Shown here piece by piece: positions 56,932 to 64,000 of a stretch of 64,000 nucleotides of DNA (position 1 is the stretch's first letter; the number at the start of each line of letters is the position of its first letter). This DNA is from Andalucia godoyi. Its lineage: Eukaryota; Discoba; Jakobea; Jakobida; Andaluciidae. The translations under genes were made by a program, and so were the position numbers. Under the pieces are notes generated by a model. The model was not told the DNA's origin. It made no database searches and was given only the letters and a program-made list of their open reading frames with translations. The stretch is from assembly GCA_009859145.1 (NCBI GenBank), contig VRVR01000009.1, positions 124,001 through 188,000 on the forward strand, read 5' to 3'.

Positions 56932-58896
56932 TCAATTTCGAGAAGGCTCATCGAAGCGGAATCGTTTGGGAGCTGGCTGACGGACATTGAACGTTGAAGC
57001 ACTTGCGTGCTGAAGTGGGTCGAACTGAAAATCATCTGTACCCGACCGACCGAACGGTGTTGCACTGTGTTGTGGACCAGACTGAAGAGACCCCGCCGCT
57101 GATGACGACAATGATGAGGACGAGCTGGAGGAAGCGTCATTTCCAATTGGCAAGTCTCCAAATGAAAAGAAATCCGGAAATTCAGACGTGCTCTGATTTC
57201 TGGGAAGACCCGAGAATGCATTGCCGTTCTGAGCAGACACGGAGAACGAGTGGGCCAGGTCGCTGGAGAAGGAGTCAAATTCTACAGGAATATGAATATC
57301 TGAGAGCAAGAATGAAGGACGAACAGCGGCGGTCTCTTCAGACTGTGCAGCGTTTGGTTCGATGGCTTTCCTCCACAGACGCCAGAACATCTCGGTGTAC
57401 TTACCGACCTCCGAGGAATCAAAGTACCACTTTGCGTCCATTTTGTAGTCCTTTTCAAACTTGAATCTCTCGTTCAACTCCAAACGCTGGCAAAACGCAT
57501 TGTCAATGATCATTGTGTCCTTCAGGCATTCGTTGTCTTCGGTGTCCAAATCTTCCGGCACAACAAAACGAATGAGGATGCCATTGCAACTCATCTCTCG
57601 AGCAACCGTCTCGAGCGCAAACTTCTTTTGATCATCCATGAATTCTGCTTTCGGAATGACCCATATTCTTTTGATGTTCACGCCTTCTCGGACCAACGCA
57701 ACTTCGGCATCAAACAACGATTTGGCGTTTTGCAGGCTCTCGGTGATCTGTTCAGAGTTCTTGAGCAGTTCCACAGCGGTCTGAGCTGGGGAATCTGACT
57801 GAATGGCCAATATCTGCTGGATGCACGTTGCTGCTTTCATCGCACCGTCAAATCGGAAGCGGCGTCTCTTATAAGACCTGTGCACCAACTCTTGGGTCAC
57901 ATGGATCTTTCCAACATCCGTGATGGTTTCGGTACATCGATCAATGGCCTGCTCCAAAGCAATCAAATGCGGCAGCGTGGACTTGCAAGATTTGTAAGAC
58001 TGCGAGAGTGCATCGTAAAACGCCTTCAATCTTCTTACCATGGTCACTTCGGCTTGTGCACGCAAACGAGATTCTCTGGGAGCCGTCGACGACAAGGAAA
58101 AATCCGTCAACGTACCAAACGACGATGACGACGTCGACCCACCCAGTTCCTGTGACGAAACATGCAGCGGTTGTTGTTGTTGTTGTTGCTGCTGCTGCTG
58201 CGGTTGCTGTTGCTGTTGCGATTGTTGCTGCTGTTGCATCTGATAATTGTGCATCATTGCTCTCGCAGCAGTCGCACATCTTGAACGCGCAGCATGCAAC
58301 AGGGATTCGATCTGTCGATGTTGCATGCTCAGCAGATTGACGTCCGTTTCAGAATCCATTCTCGTTGCAACAGCATTCAGCAAATCTGCAACGTCATACT
58401 CTCGTGCTAACCGTGTAATTCTGTTCAGAACCTCGATGTGGACCGTAGGCTTGTTCGAAGTATTCGTTTTCGCATCTCGGAATCCCATGTGAATTGACAC
58501 TTTGAAATCGTGGTTCTCCACAGATACCGAGTATCTGAGCCCGTCTGTCCGCGGGCACTTGAGGGACCCCACGTCAGAAACAAACAGCAAGGGAGTTCGC
58601 GTCGAGCAGCGCGTTTCAAACTTTCGAAGTTCTTCGGGATCGATTTTCACTGCGCCGTGATCCGTAACGTGAATGTGCCAAAATGTGACCCTTGCTCTGT
58701 GGACAGGCACAATGAGAAGCTTCAGAGTCGGAGCACTCGTTGGAAGATACCCGCCATAGTCTCCAAACGAAGGAGGAACAAGCACATCAAAACATCCTCG
58801 GTATTCATCGGCTTGGGGAATCACAGAAGCAAAACGCAGCGCGGGAATTTCGGAATCCGGAATTTCCGACACGGAACACTCTGTCTTGTTGCTCAT
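56932..58896 (-). CDS. Poly-Gln protein with a possible PLD-like C-terminal domain, 654 aa
   Basis: The ATG is at 58896 (MSNKTECSVSEIPDSEIP). Residues ~20-215 are a globular, beta-containing region with no motif I recognise. A Gln-rich run (about 220-245) is followed by Ser-rich sequence. Residues ~285-510 form a helical then alpha/beta region. IKRIWVIPKAEFMDDQKKFA, LIRFVVPEDLD, DTMIIDN and YTEMFWRLWRKA have the spacing of the phospholipase-D-like sensor domains often attached to regulators: a strand, E/D-rich loop, D.MIIDN, then F..LW..A. The last 140 residues are disordered and Ser/Phe-rich, like a transactivation tail (FSFGDLPIGND). It may be a transcription regulator; low certainty. Confidence 0.65.
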   Translation of the reverse strand: MSNKTECSVSEIPDSEIPALRFASVIPQADEYRGCFDVLVPPSFGDYGGYLPTSAPTLKLLIVPVHRARVTFWHIHVTDHGAVKIDPEELRKFETRCSTRTPLLFVSDVGSLKCPRTDGLRYSVSVENHDFKVSIHMGFRDAKTNTSNKPTVHIEVLNRITRLAREYDVADLLNAVATRMDSETDVNLLSMQHRQIESLLHAARSRCATAARAMMHNYQMQQQQQSQQQQQPQQQQQQQQQQPLHVSSQELGGSTSSSSFGTLTDFSLSSTAPRESRLRAQAEVTMVRRLKAFYDALSQSYKSCKSTLPHLIALEQAIDRCTETITDVGKIHVTQELVHRSYKRRRFRFDGAMKAATCIQQILAIQSDSPAQTAVELLKNSEQITESLQNAKSLFDAEVALVREGVNIKRIWVIPKAEFMDDQKKFALETVAREMSCNGILIRFVVPEDLDTEDNECLKDTMIIDNAFCQRLELNERFKFEKDYKMDAKWYFDSSEVGKYTEMFWRLWRKAIEPNAAQSEETAAVRPSFLLSDIHIPVEFDSFSSDLAHSFSVSAQNGNAFSGLPRNQSTSEFPDFFSFGDLPIGNDASSSSSSSLSSSAAGSLQSGPQHSATPFGRSGTDDFQFDPLQHASASTFNVRQPAPKRFRFDEPSRN

Positions 58897-58948
58897 GAAA
58901 CCTCAAAACAAAATGAAAAAAAAGAAAGGAAAATGATTATATCGAGCA

Positions 58949-58992
58949 CACACGCGTCACACCCACACACACCCACACACACACACTCACTC

Positions 58993-59031
<39 letters not shown>
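58949..59031. repeat. (CA)n and (TC)n microsatellites
   Basis: Imperfect CA repeats are followed by about 17 TC dinucleotides, 50-135 bases upstream of the polyQ gene start. Confidence 0.9.
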
Positions 59032-59033
<2 letters not shown>

Positions 59034-59690
59034 ATACACTCACACGCACATACGAAATATAAAAAGAAATCTAATCTCACTTTTCATCTGGAAAAATAAC
59101 CCAAATCCCCTTTTCCTTTGGCTCATATTGTGGGAACCGAAATGCAAATGGTGCAAACAGAGAGGACGGAAAAAGAAAAGGGCCACCCCATATCTACAGG
59201 CGCGCAATTCTTGAGAGGGGGTCGGTTACGGCAGGCTAGACGAAATGCTTTTTTTTTTTTTTGACAGCCTGTTCATTCTAGAGCTCATGAGGCCTACATG
59301 TCCGCTGCCGTTTTTTCGATTGCAGCTATTGGCAATGTGGCAGATGATTCCTCATCTGCATGTTTTTTTGTTTGTTTTTTGGAAGAGATAATGAGCAAGC
59401 CGAGAGGGACAAAACACAACGAAAAAACAAGAAATAAATAAGAGCTGTCGATTGGCGTCAGCCACTGCATATCAGCCTTGAACCGCTGCGTTTGCTTGCA
59501 TCTGCGTAGAAGCAGCGAGTCGCTGTTTGAACTGTCGTGGTGACTTGTGAGCGGTGGGTGGTGGTTTTGCGAGATCTTTTGTCATCGGAGAGGAGACGGG
59601 GAAAATGCCAGTTTGAAAGAGCAAAGGGAGGGCTTCGCAACGATGTTCATTTGTCGTCTTGTTTCTTTTCCGTTTTTTTTTTTTTTGACG

Positions 59691-59695
59691 CGCGC

Positions 59696-59746
<51 letters not shown>

Positions 59747-59760
59747 TGTGTGTGTGTGAG
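59691..59760. repeat. Compound (GT)n(GA)n(GT)n microsatellite
   Basis: About 12 GT, 14 GA and 7 GT units in a row, in the presumed leader of the WD40 gene at 59891. Confidence 0.92.
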
Positions 59761-59890
59761 TGAGTAAGTGAGAGTAAGTGAGAGTGAGTGAGGAGTGAGT
59801 TTGTTTTTGCTGTTCTCCTTACATCATCAACTCTTTTGTTTGCATTTGCTCAATCAAGCATTCTGCTTGCTTGTACCCTGTTGAAGAAGA

Positions 59891-62800
59891 ATGGCAACGA
59901 CAGCCGAGTCTCCCGTTCAACCTGCGCATGAATACTCTCCGTCGATTTCTGATTTTGATGAGGAAGAGCACCGCGAGAGCTCCTTGTTTCTTCAGAACGG
60001 CGGTGGGAACTACGCTGGATCTGATGCTGGAAACGGCTCCGCAAGTCAAAACATATCCAAACCGCCGTCGTTTGCGGACTTTGCAGTTCAGTCCGGTGCG
60101 CTTCCTGATTGGAAACAGCTGTCTGCGCCCATTTCTCCGAACATCATGATGCCCTTGGAGCCGGCTTCTGCGTCCTCTTCTGGTGCTTCGTGTTCTGCCG
60201 AACTGCAAAGTCGTTCGTCGTCGTTCGTTGGTGCGTCCGATTACGATTCCAGATCTCCAAAGCAAAGCTATGGCTCGTCGCAGCAGCAGAAGAGACCGAC
60301 GACGGCGAATGACTTGACGCTTTCACAGTCACGAGCGCTCCGAGACTCGTATCCTGGCCATCAGACATTGTCGCCCTCCTCGTCTCCCAAGAGTTCTGCA
60401 GCGGCGAGGCGAACCGGAAAGCCAACATCCATCGACGTTGCCTCTTCATCACCCGCTGGCGCGTCGTCCAATTCTTCGAGAAGATCACCGGTTGGAAGTC
60501 CACTGTTGCAGAGAAAATCGTCGGCATATAGCTCCACGAGTACTGCAGCAGAAAGCACAAAATCAGATGCTTGTTCGTCGTACTCCCCAATGTCGCCGCA
60601 ACGCCGAGCAGAGATCCATCAGCGATATACAAAGCTGAGTTCGTCCCCGAAGCACCTGCAGCCAGGATCGCTGAACCCGCGTGCATCTTCGGATGTCTCA
60701 AGACCCACCAAGATGATCCCCGTGCGCTCTGCCTGCGGTTCATTTCAATCGTACTATGCCCACTTGCAGTCCTTGGGAAGATCCATGACGGATGACGCCC
60801 GCAAGGCACTTCATCGGCACATTGCCATGGATGCAAAGTGGGATTCTTCTGTTGTGGTCCCCCGTTTTTTCCACTGTGCATTGATGTGCACCACCGGTAT
60901 CCGGGAAAATATTTCGAGCTGTGGACTGGTGTATGATTCCACATTCCAAATGACAGCGACAGAGAAGGCGCGGGAACTTTCTGCACGATCTCCGACTGCC
61001 GAGGAGAAGAGACCGCGGTTGAATCGAAGTGACACAATGGCGCTGATGCAGTACAACAATGTTCCACAGTTCTTGACAATTGTTTCTGATGCTTCTTCGT
61101 TGACCGCCCGCAACATTGAGAAGTCCGGTGTCCTGTCCCTGACTGTATGCTCGGCCGCCCATTTGCTGGTCTACAAGTTGTGCCTTGATTACCCAGGATC
61201 GAAAATCGACAAGGCTGCCGTTATCCGCGAACTTGGATATCACACGTTTATGGGCGCTGCTGTCCGCGTTCCGGTGCTGGAGGGCGGTGTACAATCCATG
61301 GAATGTGAGGTTGTTCAATCTGTGCCTCCTGCGAACGGGGACAAGACAATCATGTTCCTTGTGCGTGTCGTTGCATTCACCCCGGCTTCGAGTCGTGTGG
61401 AACCGCTCTTTTGCGGAAGGGGTCTTTTCTTTTCGGATCGCATGGGAACCAAGGTCCCCTTCATGTCCAAAGGTTTCATGAGATTTGTACACGATATCCT
61501 TGCGCAGCATCGTGTTGATGGGGTGTTCCTGTCGGATGAGAAGCCGATTGCTGTCGTTGAACCGCAAAAGTTGCAGGATGTCGGATCTTCAGAAAGGCGC
61601 GTCAAGTTCTCGGATGATGAAGGGACTGGTGAAGGAATGCGCCGTACCGCAAGTCTGCGGAAAGACAAGACTTCGGAAGAGCACAAGTCGTATTCGGACG
61701 CCAAGCACCTTGGAGAGCAGCGTGGACAGCGAGAGCGGCACGAAAACATGCGCCAGGTGTTTCAGGATTCCATTCGACGGCAGTCGTTAGCGAACAACTC
61801 GCTTGCTCGCGCACTCAGCAGTCAATCCCTCCTGACGTTGCCTGCATTTCATGACACGGCGTCATCCGATCGTGGAAGTACGATGACCTCGGAAACAGAT
61901 GGTGGATATGTGATTGTGGATGATGTGGATGGGACAATGGCGAAGCTTGCCATCCGAAATGGAGACGGCGATGAACACTACTTGCATCCTTCTGAAATAT
62001 GCCAGTCTGCTTCCGTGATTGATCGATTGCGACACCGGAAAACAGTATCCATCAACAAAGAGTTCTTGTCAGTCGACTTGGAATGGTCGCACTGCAGTCC
62101 GAAACCCGACGGCCATTCTGGAGTGGTCTCTTCTGTTAATTTCAATCCGGAAGACCAGATATTCCTAGCGTCTGCTGGCACGGATGAAACGGTCAAGCTG
62201 TGGAACATATCGAAGCACGATGGAGTGCTGCTCCGGACAATGACTGGGCATCGCGGCGCGATCCGCCAGTGCCAATTCCACCCCACGGGCATGTATCTCG
62301 CGTCGACATCGGACGATGGAGCAATCGGCATCTGGAGCATGCAAGGCCGGAACGAGATGATGAAGTCTTGGATGGAGCTGGCAGATGAGCCGCAGCGATG
62401 TCTGAGCTTCAATGTGGATGGAACTCATCTTGCGACTGCCGGGTACAAACGAGCCCATATCTGGGACGCTGAACGGGGCCAGGTTATCACCTCGTTCGAT
62501 GCCCATGCGCTTCAAGTGTATGGAATTCACTTCCATCCGACGTTCAACGTCGCCGTTACGTGCGGTGATGATCATGCAGTGAAAGTGTGGGATCTTGATT
62601 CCGGGAAGTGCGTGCATCGATTTGAAGGCCATCGTTCCTGGGTCCACTCCGCACGCTTTTCGGAAGATGGAATGCTCCTGGGTTCCGCTTCCAATGATAC
62701 GACTGTCCAGGTTCGCGACTGGAGAGTCAACACAACTCTGTTTTCGCTTACGCAACACAGAGCTCCGGTTACGTGCGTAGACTTTGGCGGCGGCTTTGTG

Positions 62801-62998
62801 TTTTCTGGATGCCGCGATACGTGTGTGCGCGTCTTCAGTGCTTCTACGGGCGACATGGTGCTCGATTTTGCGGCACATTCCGGCAGCATCTTCTCAATGG
62901 CTTATGCCTCCAATCTTGGTTTGCTTGCCACCTCCGGAAGTGATGGTTTCGTGCGTTTATGGAACATGCGCTGGAAGAAATTGAAGAACGCTATCTAA
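59891..62998 (+). CDS. WD40 protein with a flavin-reductase-like middle region, 1035 aa
   Basis: The ATG at 59891 opens MATTAESPVQPAHEYSPSIS. Residues 1-280 are disordered and Ser-rich. Residues ~295-530 form a compact alpha/beta stretch: FFHCALMCTTGIRENISSCG, then an insert, FLTIVSDASSLTARNIEKSG, a helix with KIDKAAVIRELGYHTF and PVLEGGVQSMECEVVQSVPP. The order (CALMCT..., T.RNIEKSG.LSL.V, V.E...ME.EV) is that of FMN-binding split-barrel flavin reductases. Another ~180 disordered residues follow. The C-terminal part (~735-1035) has seven WD40 repeats (FLASAGTDETVKLWNI, YLASTSDDGAIGIWS, VTCGDDHAVKVWDL, LATSGSDGFVRLWNM), including classic GH...WD pairs. The propeller is certain; the reductase-like call is tentative. 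Confidence 0.88.
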   Translation: MATTAESPVQPAHEYSPSISDFDEEEHRESSLFLQNGGGNYAGSDAGNGSASQNISKPPSFADFAVQSGALPDWKQLSAPISPNIMMPLEPASASSSGASCSAELQSRSSSFVGASDYDSRSPKQSYGSSQQQKRPTTANDLTLSQSRALRDSYPGHQTLSPSSSPKSSAAARRTGKPTSIDVASSSPAGASSNSSRRSPVGSPLLQRKSSAYSSTSTAAESTKSDACSSYSPMSPQRRAEIHQRYTKLSSSPKHLQPGSLNPRASSDVSRPTKMIPVRSACGSFQSYYAHLQSLGRSMTDDARKALHRHIAMDAKWDSSVVVPRFFHCALMCTTGIRENISSCGLVYDSTFQMTATEKARELSARSPTAEEKRPRLNRSDTMALMQYNNVPQFLTIVSDASSLTARNIEKSGVLSLTVCSAAHLLVYKLCLDYPGSKIDKAAVIRELGYHTFMGAAVRVPVLEGGVQSMECEVVQSVPPANGDKTIMFLVRVVAFTPASSRVEPLFCGRGLFFSDRMGTKVPFMSKGFMRFVHDILAQHRVDGVFLSDEKPIAVVEPQKLQDVGSSERRVKFSDDEGTGEGMRRTASLRKDKTSEEHKSYSDAKHLGEQRGQRERHENMRQVFQDSIRRQSLANNSLARALSSQSLLTLPAFHDTASSDRGSTMTSETDGGYVIVDDVDGTMAKLAIRNGDGDEHYLHPSEICQSASVIDRLRHRKTVSINKEFLSVDLEWSHCSPKPDGHSGVVSSVNFNPEDQIFLASAGTDETVKLWNISKHDGVLLRTMTGHRGAIRQCQFHPTGMYLASTSDDGAIGIWSMQGRNEMMKSWMELADEPQRCLSFNVDGTHLATAGYKRAHIWDAERGQVITSFDAHALQVYGIHFHPTFNVAVTCGDDHAVKVWDLDSGKCVHRFEGHRSWVHSARFSEDGMLLGSASNDTTVQVRDWRVNTTLFSLTQHRAPVTCVDFGGGFVFSGCRDTCVRVFSASTGDMVLDFAAHSGSIFSMAYASNLGLLATSGSDGFVRLWNMRWKKLKNAI

Positions 62999-63366
62999 TG
63001 CTTACGAATTTTTGAGTTTTCAATTTTGAATCTGTTCACCGTTGCTGTTTATAGTAGATCCCAATTGTTTCGTGTCAGCCCTTCATCGTTCGTGTACTAG
63101 AGTGCCGATCATGAGCAAGAGCATTACGCCTGAACTCTTTCGATAATATTGAATGTTGTAAAACTGTGTTTTGTTTCAGTTTTTCCGGCGGGGGAGGAGG
63201 GGACGCATCTCGTCTTGTCCGTTGTGCTGTCATTTGTGCTGGTTGCTGTCGCACTGCACTGTTTCGCACAAAGGCGACAACAAAGCAACATGCATGAACG
63301 AACGTAAAAAACAGCAGGCATTCGAAATAAGAATCCGGATTTTTGTTCGCTGAGCAACCCAAGGCT
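62999..63366. other. Spacer downstream of the WD40 gene
   Basis: About 370 bases, no gene recognised. Short open frames on both strands lack conserved features. It may include eroded 5' sequence of the Fanzor fragment that follows. Confidence 0.35.
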
Positions 63367-63595
63367 CGAGGCTGTGTATGTGAAATGCTCCAAATTGTTC
63401 AGGCGCTATGCCGGATTGATCGCAATTGGAATGGCGCGCGCAAAAACATTTATCTGAAGAACGCCGGCAAAGCGTGTTAGGGCCTATCCCCCCCTCCCGT
63501 CCATGGCGACAGGGCTCGGGTTGCAACATTTGATTACGGCATGACTAGCGATCGTCATGCATACTCAGTGTACAATGTAGGCGTTGGCAACTTTT
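63367..63595 (+). pseudogene. Fanzor/TnpB C-terminal fragment, copy 2 (plus strand)
   Basis: The plus-strand frame reads CRIDRNWNGARKNIYLKN (from 63409), matching the RuvC-III block D-R-D-x-N-G-A-R-N-I with one changed residue and one extra Lys codon. After an in-frame TAG (63478-63480) the same frame continues and ends TSDRHAYSVYNVGVGN, which matches the SDDRPWPVYNVGA terminus of the fragment at 29366. Cysteines just upstream (CEMLQIVQALC) could be remains of the zinc finger. Nothing of the rest of the protein is present. Confidence 0.6.
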
Positions 63596-63856
63596 CTTTC
63601 TTTCGTTTTAGCTAAAATGCTTGAAACTCTGACGTAGGGTTTTCGGCCATCCGGATAGAACTAAATAAAAACCAGCTTCCGTCTTTCTTCTTTTATGTTC
63701 TTATGTCGCATTGGTTGAGTTGTCATTGTCCACAATTCGGATTTGTTGAAACGTTGCCGTTACAATAGTACCAACTAGAAACCAATTCGTATTGGATTTC
63801 AGCGTGTCCCGTAGAAAAACGTGCGTAGTCCACAAGAGCCTTCTTTTTCTCATTTC
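63596..63856. other. Spacer between two inverted Fanzor fragments
   Basis: About 260 bases between the facing C-terminal ends of the two fragments. T-rich at 63585-63612. No gene; I see no palindrome or guide-RNA-like structure I can support. Confidence 0.35.
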
Positions 63857-64000
63857 TGCGCCTACACTATACACTGAACATGCGTATCTATGAACAGACA
63901 TGCATCTTCAATCTTGCATCCCGTTGCCGCGAAGGGGATAGGCCCCAACACGCCTCACGGCGTTCTTCAGATAGATGTTCCGCGCTCCGTTCCCAATCTC
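63857..64000 (-). pseudogene. Fanzor/TnpB C-terminal fragment, copy 3 (minus strand, cut by the right edge)
   Basis: Reading inward from the edge on the minus strand: EIGNGARNIYLKNAVRRVGA, then a TGA, then RYACSVYSVGAE in the same frame. The NGARNIYLKN and YSVYSVGA blocks match the fragments at 29366 and 63367. Its upstream part lies beyond the window, so the gene could be longer outside. Confidence 0.6.

Larger units (their letters stand above)
58897..59890. other. Divergent 1-kb spacer with several microsatellites
   Basis: Long spacer between the polyQ gene and the WD40 gene. It contains (CA)n (58949-58990), (TC)n (58998-59031) and (GT)n-(GA)n-(GT)n (59691-59760) tracts, plus a T11 run at 59250. 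No gene or RNA recognised. The GA/GT tract lies about 130 bases upstream of the WD40 gene ATG and may be part of its promoter or leader. Confidence 0.6.

Noticed and set aside
58998-59031. Regular repeat considered as a CRISPR-like or telomeric array
   Set aside because: It is a simple TC microsatellite with no spacers and no telomere motif.

Overview
The window is nuclear DNA from a free-living, ciliated, single-celled eukaryote with a compact, gene-dense and intron-poor genome. About 30 protein genes, one tRNA and several repeats fit in 64 kb, on both strands, with most spacers between 50 and 600 bases. Almost every gene is one uninterrupted reading frame. I can define two short introns, in VPS18 (103 bases) and PP5 (158 bases), both with GTATGT donors. 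Dynein-arm assembly factor DNAAF10/WDR92, CYB5D1, a dynein-type thioredoxin and HOP2 indicate motile cilia and meiosis. I cannot name the lineage from this sequence.

Layout. 0-8 kb: a multipass membrane protein (cut by the left edge), an unknown protein, FAD synthase, ESCRT-III CHMP2, then a group of three cilium-associated genes. 8.6-17.8 kb: a giant LRR surface receptor, a VPS9-domain Rab GEF resembling the N-terminus of VARP, and a disordered protein. 18.7-25.8 kb: ALG14, an EMC10-like protein, tRNA-Met(CAT), small or unknown proteins, a sparse 2.3-kb stretch, and an Ima1/Samp1-like zinc/membrane protein. 26-36 kb: VPS18, a broken Fanzor (eukaryotic TnpB) gene, a DHHC-type transferase, an F-x-P repeat protein and a four-helix membrane protein. 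36-49 kb: SMC5, HOP2, an AGC kinase fused to WD40 repeats, topoisomerase I, PP5 and SVP26/TEX261. 49-63 kb: a Brr2/ASCC3-type helicase with a decayed second cassette, two unknown proteins (one polyQ), and a WD40 protein with a flavin-reductase-like middle region. 63-64 kb: two more Fanzor C-terminal fragments facing each other.

Functional themes are membrane traffic (CHMP2, VPS9 GEF, VPS18, SVP26, EMC10, ALG14, DHHC enzyme), cilia (DNAAF10, thioredoxin, CYB5D1, perhaps a TMEM237-like protein) and DNA maintenance or meiosis (SMC5, HOP2, TOP1). The genes are not operons; divergent neighbours share short spacers that probably hold both promoters.

The least expected content is mobile. Three fragments of an RNA-guided-nuclease (Fanzor/TnpB) family are present, one of which appears to have lost its catalytic core by recombination between two short similar motifs. 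A separate dispersed repeat of about 400-620 bases is present in three copies (8, 18 and 31.5 kb) and matches no family I know.

Starts were chosen as ATG codons; where an open frame extends upstream only through GTG/TTG or low-complexity sequence it was trimmed.
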